Shown here: positions 1 to 6,948 of the stretch, piece by piece | Numbering within the stretch: position 1 is the first letter of the stretch | Layout: each line of letters begins with the position of its first letter | Assembly: GCA_002071245.1 (NCBI GenBank) | Contig: MWEV01000170.1 | Coordinates: 1-7,025, forward strand | From: Deltaproteobacteria bacterium ADurb.Bin026 | GTDB lineage: Bacteria; Desulfobacterota; Syntrophorhabdia; Syntrophorhabdales; Syntrophorhabdaceae | Length of the DNA: 7,025 bases | Reading direction: 5' to 3' | Program-made: the position numbers and the translations under genes | The notes under the pieces: model-generated | The model's database searches: none | The model's input: the letters and a program-made list of their open reading frames with translations, nothing else | Told to the model about the DNA's origin: nothing

Positions 1-638
1 TCCCTGGCAAGCCTTGCAGTAGGGTAGGAATTACGGTAATTATAGGTCAATTCGACAACATCGTTTGTGGAGATAGCAAGAGCATTCTCGATATCCTGTC
101 GAGAACTGTTCTTTCCAGAGATAATTTGCTGGTTTTGATCTGCAACCACATAGAAGTTCTCAAAACCAAGGCTTACAAGCGCCTGATAAAACTCAGGGGG
201 CATGTCCTGGCCTTCGTCAATGATCAGAAAAGTCAAGTCCGTGGATGGTCCGGTAGCATCCAAACTTCCAATAATATGAAAAATTTGATCCCAGTTGATA
301 TCTTGCCAATTATTTCCCGATGGTGCTGGTAAGAGTGGAACAGATTGTCCGGTTTTTTTAAAAAACATGTCCGTGAACCAGCTATTCCAGGTCTTACTTA
401 TCAACCTGGGACCGAAAAGATGGCGGCTTGCCTGATGAAGAAGACGGTTATAAACAAGAAAAATATAGTCATCATTGTTGTCGTGATGACGCCGCGACCT
501 CAAGAGGGCAAGCACTGACTTCCCAGTGCCTGGACCACCGATAATAAGATGCTGGCCTTTCTTGGGGAGAGCCCGGGCATCTTCCTGTTCCTTGCTGAGA
601 TCCTGTATTCCGGGCAGTGTAAATTTTCGTTTAGCCAT
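1..638 (-). CDS. UvrD/Rep-like superfamily 1 helicase/ATPase, N-terminal part (cut by left edge)
   Basis: The frame is open from an ATG at 636-638 to the window edge, giving 212 codons without a stop; the C-terminal motor half is missing. Seen in the translation: a short N-terminal segment ending in a Q-motif-like LSKEQ (residues 14-18), Walker A GGPGTGKS (34-41), Walker B IIDEGQD (139-145), motif III-like VVADQNQQI (164-172) and NYRNS (200-204), the order expected of SF1 UvrD/Rep ATPases. The family uses ATP to translocate on or unwind DNA. The gene begins 17 bp after the drmB stop, with a weak AGGTG about 10 nt before the ATG, so it is probably the third cistron of the same transcript. DISARM loci usually carry drmC or a methyltransferase in this slot, so a role as a defence motor or accessory is inferred from position only. 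Residues past 212 would decide whether a nuclease domain is fused. Confidence 0.85.
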   Translation of the reverse strand, partial: MAKRKFTLPGIQDLSKEQEDARALPKKGQHLIIGGPGTGKSVLALLRSRRHHDNNDDYIFLVYNRLLHQASRHLFGPRLISKTWNSWFTDMFFKKTGQSVPLLPAPSGNNWQDINWDQIFHIIGSLDATGPSTDLTFLIIDEGQDMPPEFYQALVSLGFENFYVVADQNQQIISGKNSSRQDIENALAISTNDVVELTYNYRNSYPTARLAR

Positions 639-655
639 TGTTCAAATACACCTGT

Positions 656-2494
656 TTATATATTATCAAGGAGTGCCGGGATGCCTGTTGTGGCATCGCC
701 CTTAATAAAGACTCTATCCAACAGGACATTGCCATAGGTACAACAAGGCTCTGGTATCAATGTGCAGGCGTGGCAAGCAGCACGATTGAGAAGACCCGGG
801 CCTTGGCCCTCATGTTCGCTGCACACCGGGTCCAGAGAACACCATTCGGCATGGTCAAAGGCACTTGCGAGCAGAAGAAGAAAACGTCGAGGCTCGGCTA
901 ACTCCGCTAATCCCCCCAATGAGCCTACAACGTCCGGAACGGCCACATAGACGAGGATGCCCGCCATGGGAGTAACTCCTGATGTGCAATAGATACGTTC
1001 CTTCAGTGAAGCAGCCGGGTAACCAGCATCTGTTTCCAATTGCCGGATCAGGAGATGTGCAAGGGTATGCAGCAAAATGAAGCGGGGAGATACCTGAAGC
1101 CCAGGGTTAATGTGCAATGAGGTATTTACGTATCTGCGGTGGAACTTTTCTGCTCTTGACTGTAAGGCGGGGAGTTTTTCCCACGTCGCGATAATTTTTT
1201 CTTTCAGAGTAAAGAAAATTCCTTCCCCATAAAGTTCAATCGCGGGTAACCATTTGCTCTGTCCGACGATGTCGGGTGGTATTAATTTGCCGCCGAGACG
1301 CTGAAAACTTGTCAGAATCTGGATTTCCTTGAGTCGGTCCACAGAAATTAACTGGCTGACAATATCAATTATCTTTCGTAATCTTTCCTCCCTGGTGGGC
1401 AATTCCACAGACATCGTTTTCCATGGTGAGGTTAGACGCCTGGTTACAAAATCTTCGTCCTCAGACATATCTGGGATCTCGTATAGCAGAGCCTTATACT
1501 CATCTTCAAGAAGCAAACCTGGAGTATAATTCTCGTTTATGTACGGATAACCATTCTGAATTTCTTTCCAAGCATCTTCAACCTCATCGATAGTGCATCT
1601 AAATACTGTCGCAAGCGTTTTCAACGCCGCTTTCAGAGCAAGCGGTGTTTTTGCCCGTTCGAGCTGTTGAAGCTTCTGTGAACTCTGGTATAGGCGGTCC
1701 ACAACGGCTCCTTTTCTGATCCTGGATTCCGGAGGAATAACCAAAGCATTCTTCGTAATAGCGGAATGTACACGAGCATCATTGATTTCCAGTACAAAAG
1801 CAGGTTCGACCTTATCTCCGGGCAATCCCAATGTTACATCAGGAGGCTCCTTGATCCATGGTTGGCGGTTGTAATTCCCGTAAGGAATTCGGATCGAGCT
1901 GTCAAAATTGCTGGTTGCACTGCATCGGTCGCAACGCAGTTTTCGGTGCAACAACCCTTCGTCGATCAAATGCAAATAGGATTCTTTCCGGTCTTCCCTG
2001 CACTGCAGTTGGTCGCGCTTTTTTGCTTCAGCGTGGGCAAGGTAGTGCCACGGTACATCGTTCATATGCCCATCAGGGTGGACTAATATCCATGGAACCT
2101 GCTCCAAAACAGAATGTTTTTCACAATGCTCACAGCGAAGTGGCTTTTGCTTCTGATAACGCCATGGTTTGTAGTATAGCATGCCGCAAACGGGATTAGT
2201 ACAGCGCATCCAGGAAGGGAAGCGCATCGCCGGAATGCACACACCATCGACAAGCCCTTTTTCGAGTTCCACGGCGATAGGTGGTTCACGCAATTCTTGA
2301 CTTATTTCGAGTACGTCACATACCCTTTTTACATAGGTTATTAGACGCCCGGCATTGACTCCTTTTTTGTCGGTCCACTCTCGGATATCCTTGACCGTCA
2401 TCAGATATTCCGGCCCCCGCACAATAGCACCCACAGTGCAATGGCGTAGCAGGTGCGAAAGCCTAATGGGAATAAGTTCTGTATCTTTGCTCAT
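656..2494 (-). CDS. drmB: DrmB-like DUF1998 protein of a DISARM defence system
   Basis: A 612-residue protein, close to the usual size of DrmB. The N-terminus (about residues 9-40: IRLSHLLRHCTVGAIV, then a W at 40) has the 'R-S-L...GAI' opening typical of DrmB. Candidate zinc-binding pairs are C98/C103 with C121/C124, and C188/C191. The C-terminal DUF1998 region (about 470-595) shows HTLAHLL (476-482), GILVYVAVPD (512-521), the glycine-rich GSLGGL (524-529), C552/C558, C574/C577 and C584/C585, then a GNVLLDR tail. In known DISARM, DrmB binds the DrmA helicase and the complex engages phage DNA; DUF1998 itself has no assigned catalysis. The ATG overlaps the drmA stop as ATGA and no strong ribosome site precedes it, so translation is probably coupled to drmA. 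The assignment rests on the DUF1998 pattern, size and adjacency; no homology search was run. A DUF1998 partner from a related helicase system is the main alternative. Confidence 0.85.
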   Translation of the reverse strand: MSKDTELIPIRLSHLLRHCTVGAIVRGPEYLMTVKDIREWTDKKGVNAGRLITYVKRVCDVLEISQELREPPIAVELEKGLVDGVCIPAMRFPSWMRCTNPVCGMLYYKPWRYQKQKPLRCEHCEKHSVLEQVPWILVHPDGHMNDVPWHYLAHAEAKKRDQLQCREDRKESYLHLIDEGLLHRKLRCDRCSATSNFDSSIRIPYGNYNRQPWIKEPPDVTLGLPGDKVEPAFVLEINDARVHSAITKNALVIPPESRIRKGAVVDRLYQSSQKLQQLERAKTPLALKAALKTLATVFRCTIDEVEDAWKEIQNGYPYINENYTPGLLLEDEYKALLYEIPDMSEDEDFVTRRLTSPWKTMSVELPTREERLRKIIDIVSQLISVDRLKEIQILTSFQRLGGKLIPPDIVGQSKWLPAIELYGEGIFFTLKEKIIATWEKLPALQSRAEKFHRRYVNTSLHINPGLQVSPRFILLHTLAHLLIRQLETDAGYPAASLKERIYCTSGVTPMAGILVYVAVPDVVGSLGGLAELAEPRRFLLLLASAFDHAEWCSLDPVCSEHEGQGPGLLNRAACHACTLIPEPCCTYGNVLLDRVFIKGDATTGIPALLDNI

Positions 2495-5400
2495 AGCGGT
2501 TTCAACAAGGCGGTATTCTCAACATTGCGCATAGACTGTAGGGTTGCCCACCTTCCCTTAATTTTGTCATCGTGGTTATGGATAAGTCGCTCAGTAACCT
2601 TGTCCTTATCCGGCGCCTGATAGTTCAATTGACGTTTCGATGCTTTGCACATATCTGCCTCGGCCTTCCATTCGTTCACCAGTTTATCGATGTGTTTTGC
2701 TGTCTCCAAAGCGCGGGTTTCGTCTGCCTGGAGGCAACGTAATTTGAGAATGTCAATGGCTTTGGCTGTAGATGCATCTGCCGGGTTGAAGTTGCCAGCC
2801 TCTTTATTAGCCAGCATATGCCTGCAAGAATGACGAACCGTAATCACTAGTGCGGCGTGCAACGCACGAAGGCGTGCCTGGTAGGTGTAGGGTGTCACGC
2901 TGGTCGGTTCGACAAAACGGTAGAATGACTCGTGGTACGGACGGAAATTTTCATAGTGTGACAGGCTTCGTGCCTGGTCACGGTAGTAATTGGTAAAAAC
3001 CACTCCTGGGGTATCGCCACGACCGACCCGACTACTTACCTGTATGTATTCGGCAGTTGTAAGCGGTTGACCGTTTATGATCATCAAAGCAAGTCTGGCA
3101 ACGTCAAGACCAACGGAGATCATGTTGGTAGCCAACACTGCATCCAGGCATTCAGGATCTTCGCGTGATCGTTCAAGACAAGCAAAGGTTCGGGCGTTTT
3201 CCTCAGCGCTGGAGAGGCTCGTCAACTGTGCAATACGGGCTGTCCGACGCCCGACAACAGTCTTTTTTTCTTTGCCTCTCCTGTAAGCCTCGTTTACTTC
3301 ATCCAAATATCGCTGAAAATATTCGCGAACGTCATTACTGAAAGCGTTGTGGCTACTTCCTACTCCCTTAATGCTGCTGTGATAGACTACCTGTGTCCAC
3401 CAAGCATCAAGTAAAGAATCCTGATCTTCCTGGTCGGCAAAAACAACTTCCGGTGCCAGCAGTATTGCGGCTGCTAATGGAACGATATTTGATGGTGTTT
3501 GTCCAACAGGTTTACGGCCCAACATCGGGGCAAGATATCCAACATAAAGACGCCCTGGTTTTTCGCTCAATGGCACCGTACGTGCGAAATACGAGTCATC
3601 GCAAGAAAGGCCGGGGGGTGGGAAAACAGCCACGTCCTTTCCATACAACCGTCTCACCTGCTGACCAGCCATCCGGATGGTGGCTGTAGAAGCTATGTAT
3701 TTCGGATGAATGCCCCTTTGAACTAACACCGAATCAAGAGCAGCCTCGTAAAGACCAGTTATAGAACCGAGCGCACCGGAGATAAGATGTAACTCATCCT
3801 GAACCACAAGTTCCGGAGGGCGGTTACCGTTTATGCCAAAAAATGCATTTGTCCGTTCTTCCCATGCCATGCGGGCGAACTTGTCTATCGTAGCGATAAG
3901 CAGAGTCGGCGGATTAGCATAAAGTTCTTCATCAACCACATTGCAGGGAATGATCCCCCCGGCAGACAGCCCAAAATCGCAATCCCGATTGGTGCAACGG
4001 AAATGAAATTCCATGGGAGAAACAACATAATTTTTAGGGGCAATGAAGGGTTCTCCACACCAAGGACAATTGCATACCACCAACTCCATAGGTGCTGTTC
4101 CGTTTCCACCGGCGGCTTTATTGACAGCCTTTTGTGCAGTTACAAGGGTATTCGGGCTTGTCGCTGCTCCCACCCACATACCGATGGTTATCGGTTCTTT
4201 TCCCAATTCAGGTCTCTTGCGCCGTATCAATTCCAAAGCACAAATCATCCGGGTTGCACGCAAGTATTGCTGAGCTGTTAAAAGGCGAAGTGTATAGCGC
4301 ATAATCACGGTTGTTCCGCCGCCTGACTCCCGATTTGCAAGCCTGCGCCAGACAATAAGAAACGCTATCAGCCCCAGGTAGGCTTCTGTCTTGCCGCCGC
4401 CTGTCGGGAACCAGATCAGATCTACAGTATCGCGAAAGTTGCTCTCTTCATTGACAACCGACTCAATGCTACTCAGCACAAATGCCAACTGAAAAGGACG
4501 CCACCGATATTGATCAGGTGTTTTTATTTTTCCCTGAGAGCGGTCGTACTGCATCATCTGATCGAGCATCGCCTGATTGGCAAGTGCAAATGATTGCTTC
4601 GCAAGCTTGTCTTTCCTCAAAAATAAGACACCTTGCTTCATCCTGGAGGCAGCGATGTCCATACGTTTTATGATACGCTTTGCCGCTTCCTGTTCATCCG
4701 AAGAAACTGAAGCAGCCAATAGTTTCTGTTTTTCGATCCAATCGACATAGCCTGAAACAAATTGATCCAAACCGTCAAATACCTCGCTCTTTAATGTGTC
4801 AACTGAAGAAAGATAGGCGATCTGGAGAGTCTTGTTGTCACTATCCACCACATCTGCTGTGACTTGTGGAACTTCAACAGACGGAAAAAACTCGGCCCGG
4901 ATTTCTCCGACCGAGCCACTGTTGCCTTTCTTTTTTTGTCTCCAGTCCACTGCAGCGCCATGGCCAACTGCATAAATATGCCGCTTCTTGTATTGCAGTT
5001 CAAGCTCCTGCTCCTCATCGCTGAGCAATCTCATATCCACCCGCGGATATACACCGACCTCGCCGGCGACAAAGATGCATCGCAGTCCGACCTCGAATAA
5101 GGAGTTTTCATTCCTTAGTCTGGCCAGGTTACCAGGATCGCCTTCGGCTGGCAATTCATAGGTATTAAACAGCGAGACTGTAGTAATCCACCCATCCGCA
5201 AAAGGCCGCCAAAGAACATCAATACCCGCACGACCGCTCAATACCGTTTCACGCTCCTTGGCCGTCTCACGGTTGGTTAAATTTTTCTCACAAGCCGGTG
5301 CATAAAACATTTTTACCTCGCCATCTAAATCGGCAAGTGGAATTCGTTGCCATTCATTTTTGGTGAATCTTCCTACTTCATCTCGGGTTACACCATAATT

Positions 5401-5823
5401 ATCTTTGACCCCTATTGTCTCGTATCGAACGGCCGAGCAAAAAACCTTAAGTTCTATCTTCTCGCCCCGTACAAAGAAGGAGAATCCAACTGAAGATGGG
5501 GGAATATAGCGTCTCCGTTTAACCGGTGGTTCAGCAGCCTTTTCCAGCAAATCAGCATCTAAAGTAGATGTTTCTTCTTCATCATCATCCTGGATTTCTG
5601 AGGCTGGATCGATGCCTTCTGCGCCCTTATAAATCGGATAGAGAACGCCGGTGGGAAACCGTTCAACAGGCGAAATACCCCTCAAAATTTCATACTCATT
5701 TTCCGCATCAATGTAACGACCCGGTGGATGGATACCTAATTTTTTTCCTTCCTCTGATAATAATCCAGTCAATTGCGATCGGACCCATTCCACTAGGCGT
5801 TGCCGGTGTGTATGATAGTTCAT
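2491..5823 (-). CDS. drmA: DrmA-like superfamily 2 helicase of a DISARM defence system
   Basis: An 1110-residue protein that appears complete. The N-terminal 340 residues carry the DrmA-like opening PVERFPTGVLYP (52-63) and an acidic linker (79-84), and lack helicase motifs. The motor follows: Walker A FPTGGGKTE (472-480), ATIDKFARM (644-652), DEAH-like box QDELHL (675-680), motif III STAT (712-715), motif V ATNMISVGLD (898-907) and motif VI QVSSRVGRG (928-936). Between Walker A and the DELH box sit C584, C586, C589, C610 and C615, a probable zinc ribbon. In known DISARM, DrmA is the ATP-driven DNA translocase that acts with DrmB against incoming phage DNA. The start is supported by AAAGG eight bases before the ATG and by the family-like N-terminus. 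The stop overlaps the drmB start (ATGA), and the start overlaps the stop of a short upstream frame. Family assignment is from motifs, length and the DUF1998 neighbour. Other helicases paired with DUF1998 proteins are the alternative. Confidence 0.87.
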   Translation of the reverse strand: MNYHTHRQRLVEWVRSQLTGLLSEEGKKLGIHPPGRYIDAENEYEILRGISPVERFPTGVLYPIYKGAEGIDPASEIQDDDEEETSTLDADLLEKAAEPPVKRRRYIPPSSVGFSFFVRGEKIELKVFCSAVRYETIGVKDNYGVTRDEVGRFTKNEWQRIPLADLDGEVKMFYAPACEKNLTNRETAKERETVLSGRAGIDVLWRPFADGWITTVSLFNTYELPAEGDPGNLARLRNENSLFEVGLRCIFVAGEVGVYPRVDMRLLSDEEQELELQYKKRHIYAVGHGAAVDWRQKKKGNSGSVGEIRAEFFPSVEVPQVTADVVDSDNKTLQIAYLSSVDTLKSEVFDGLDQFVSGYVDWIEKQKLLAASVSSDEQEAAKRIIKRMDIAASRMKQGVLFLRKDKLAKQSFALANQAMLDQMMQYDRSQGKIKTPDQYRWRPFQLAFVLSSIESVVNEESNFRDTVDLIWFPTGGGKTEAYLGLIAFLIVWRRLANRESGGGTTVIMRYTLRLLTAQQYLRATRMICALELIRRKRPELGKEPITIGMWVGAATSPNTLVTAQKAVNKAAGGNGTAPMELVVCNCPWCGEPFIAPKNYVVSPMEFHFRCTNRDCDFGLSAGGIIPCNVVDEELYANPPTLLIATIDKFARMAWEERTNAFFGINGNRPPELVVQDELHLISGALGSITGLYEAALDSVLVQRGIHPKYIASTATIRMAGQQVRRLYGKDVAVFPPPGLSCDDSYFARTVPLSEKPGRLYVGYLAPMLGRKPVGQTPSNIVPLAAAILLAPEVVFADQEDQDSLLDAWWTQVVYHSSIKGVGSSHNAFSNDVREYFQRYLDEVNEAYRRGKEKKTVVGRRTARIAQLTSLSSAEENARTFACLERSREDPECLDAVLATNMISVGLDVARLALMIINGQPLTTAEYIQVSSRVGRGDTPGVVFTNYYRDQARSLSHYENFRPYHESFYRFVEPTSVTPYTYQARLRALHAALVITVRHSCRHMLANKEAGNFNPADASTAKAIDILKLRCLQADETRALETAKHIDKLVNEWKAEADMCKASKRQLNYQAPDKDKVTERLIHNHDDKIKGRWATLQSMRNVENTALLKPL

Positions 5824-6005
5824 CCGTGCAACCTTTGCCGTCGAGTTATAAAATCTTCAAAGACGAGGGATGTGCGGTGGATGGAAGGCAGTAGTTTATG
5901 ATTACCAGGCGATAGTTTGGAGAGGATTCGAAAAGATGTTGTAATAAATATAACGATACTCTCCAGTTCCTCAGCTAAAAAACATATTTTCACACATTTG
6001 ACCAT
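5820..6005 (-). pseudogene. Short frame ending on the drmA start, possible 3' stub of a lost gene
   Basis: A 61-codon frame (ATG at 6003-6005) whose TGA overlaps the drmA ATG as ATGA, the same coupling seen between drmA and drmB. The last ~32 codons, from about 5915 leftward, have mixed, operon-like codons and read as a plausible protein tail (for example IHRTSLVFEDFITRRQ, residues 42-57). The first ~30 codons are AT-rich and hydrophobic, like the flanking intergenic DNA. No family is recognised. I infer that the tail may be the end of an upstream operon gene whose body was lost by deletion or rearrangement. It could equally be a real small coupled peptide or a chance frame. Confidence 0.3.
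5832..5836 (-). promoter_or_regulatory. Ribosome binding site of drmA
   Basis: AAAGG lies eight bases before the ATG at 5821-5823 on the minus strand. It is a partial match to the Shine-Dalgarno consensus at normal spacing and supports this start over internal ones. It lies inside the short overlapping upstream frame. Confidence 0.45.
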
Positions 6006-6032
6006 AATAATATTACTCGAAAATAAAATACT

Positions 6033-6047
6033 ATCATTGAAAATGAT
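6033..6047. repeat. 15-bp palindrome (6-bp arms, 3-bp centre)
   Basis: ATCATT-GAA-AATGAT is a perfect inverted repeat about 210 bp upstream of the drmA start. It runs directly into ATTGCAAT at 6046-6053. The spacing and symmetry would suit a dimeric repressor. The AATGAT half-site vaguely recalls Fur-type sites, but the match is too weak to name a regulator, and AT-rich DNA yields such palindromes by chance. Confidence 0.25.
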
Positions 6048-6179
6048 TGCAATGTTTTATAACCATCCTCTTTCCCCTTCGCTACTGTGGACAGAATATT
6101 ACCCTTTTGATTTTATAGTTTCAAACATATTTTAATTCCCCCATGGCTTTATTGGATACACCTTTGTCTCTTTGCATTC

Positions 6180-6208
6180 ATTATAAATGGCAAACCCAAG
6201 ACATTAAA
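6180..6208 (-). promoter_or_regulatory. Possible sigma-70 promoter for the drmA operon
   Basis: On the minus strand a perfect -10 hexamer, TATAAT (6180-6185), follows a poor -35 candidate, TTTAAT (6203-6208, three of six consensus matches), after a 17-bp spacer. Transcription would begin near 6173 and leave a leader of about 350 nt before drmA. A perfect -10 in AT-rich DNA is not rare, so this is only a candidate. Confidence 0.22.
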
Positions 6209-6235
6209 CATTAACCGTTTCAGTCAGCACGCATC

Positions 6236-6247
6236 ATATTGCAATAT
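6236..6247. repeat. 12-bp perfect palindrome containing ATTGCAAT
   Basis: ATATTGCAATAT is self-complementary over 12 bp. Its central eight bases recur at 6046-6053, about 190 bp nearer to drmA. It lies upstream of the promoter candidate at 6180-6208. It could be an operator pair, but no regulator gene is visible in the window. Confidence 0.25.
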
Positions 6248-6265
6248 TTGAAGAAAATTAAAATG

Positions 6266-6283
6266 TCAATGACGATCCATTGA
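6266..6283. repeat. Inverted repeat, 6-bp arms with 6-bp spacer
   Basis: TCAATG (6266-6271) and CATTGA (6278-6283) are exact inverted copies around ACGATC. There is no following T run, so it is not an intrinsic terminator. It may be an operator half-site pair or chance. Confidence 0.2.
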
Positions 6284-6390
6284 TTTATATTCCTAAATCC
6301 TAAATCTTTCTTTCCCCTTTTTGCTGCCTCTTTTATCCTTTATTCAAAAACTCTAACCCCGAGAAACAAAATGTTCAAGGAAAAACAGCA

Positions 6391-6948
6391 TCACCTAATA
6401 TCCGCTATCACCCTTGACAGTTGGCCATAGGTAACAATGACCTTATCGCCGATATTTAGCATGGCTCAATCCTTTGGATAACAGTAATGAGGGGACCATT
6501 CTCTGTTTCAATGATATATTCCATGCCCTGTTGTTGAGTTGCCCCTTCTTCTGCCATACCCCCAATAATGCCGCCCACAACAGCGCCACCAATTGCCACA
6601 ACTGCCTGGAACATCGAACCAGAACTAATATAGATCCAGCCAGGGCTGTCAGATGCCGTTAACACCTCCGGCGGAATATCGGCAAGAAGCTTTTCAAGGC
6701 TTTTCTGATGCTCCGGGGCAAAGACAGACAACTTCGAAAACAGGAGAGTCCTGTCTGAAAACCTGAGGCAGCATCCGGGAGGCATATCGCCCGGCAAGTT
6801 CCCAACCCGATTTAGCCCCTTCTTCAGGCGCAAGTTCGTCACAATCCTTAAGGCTTACAGGTACATCATCAGGATGTATGAGAAGGTGGTCACCGTTTCC
6901 GCCTTGAATGTCGTATAGGCGATCTTTGAATGCTCCAGGCTTTTTGCA
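6391..6948 (-). pseudogene. Broken gene for a glycine-zipper (SlyB-like) protein, spread over two frames
   Basis: The coding signal changes frame twice. Segment 1 (6948 down to about 6730) reads KPGAFKDRLYDIQGGNGDH onward to QVFRQDSPVFEVV and meets a stop at 6694-6696. Segment 2, in another frame (about 6725 to 6456), reads SVFAPEHQKSLEKLLADI, then the glycine zipper IGGAVVGGIIGG, then GMEYIIETENGPLITVIQ, and stops just after RIEPC. Segment 3, back in the first frame (6462-6391), reads MLNIGDKVIVTYGQLSRVI. Segments 2 and 3 together match the tail pattern of glycine-zipper 2TM/SlyB-type envelope proteins: a zipper, then 'EY...ENG..ITVIQ', then 'IGDKVIVTYG'. One extra base near 6725 and one missing base near 6463 would give a continuous frame with the signal as seen. 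A signal peptide or lipobox is not visible, and a TAA at 6949-6951 closes segment 1 upstream. A single 128-codon frame from a GTG at 6842 to 6456 exists, but its first ~40 residues look less protein-like than segment 1. Sequencing error is the main alternative to decay. Confidence 0.5.

Larger units (their letters stand above)
5926..6390. other. AT-rich intergenic region without convincing genes
   Basis: This stretch separates drmA (with its short overlapping frame) from the broken glycine-zipper gene. It is clearly more AT-rich than either side. Frames on both strands are short, low in complexity and rich in Ile, Phe, Asn and Lys codons, and none looks like a protein. It holds a 15-bp palindrome (6033-6047), two copies of the palindromic core ATTGCAAT (6046-6053 and 6238-6245), an inverted repeat (6266-6283), a tandem CCTAAAT pair (6292-6305) and one promoter-like TATAAT on the minus strand. 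I see no tRNA, insertion sequence end or clear terminator. It is the likely leader and promoter region of the defence operon, and its composition would fit an insertion or degraded DNA. Confidence 0.6.

Noticed and set aside
126..332. 68-codon plus-strand frame opposite the SF1 helicase gene
   Set aside because: It lies wholly antisense to the helicase frame carrying clear Walker B and motif III residues.
2491..5823. DrmA-like gene as a Druantia DruE or Dpd helicase
   Set aside because: DruE carries helicase and DUF1998 in one much larger chain, whereas here they are separate genes of DrmA and DrmB size; no Dpd partner genes are present.
5568..5894. 108-codon plus-strand frame across the drmA start
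   Set aside because: Antisense to the conserved N-terminus of DrmA, with no recognisable domain.
5917..6135. 72-codon plus-strand frame in the AT-rich region
   Set aside because: Low-complexity, Ile/Ser/Leu-rich translation with no family signal and no ribosome site; it overlaps the short minus-strand frame before drmA and fits chance in AT-rich DNA.
6292..6305. Tandem CCTAAAT-CCTAAAT as a repeat array
   Set aside because: Only two copies of seven bases; expected by chance and not part of a longer array.
6414..6438. TTGACA followed by AACAAT on the plus strand as a promoter
   Set aside because: The spacer is only 13 bp, the site lies within the glycine-zipper remnant, and no plus-strand gene follows.
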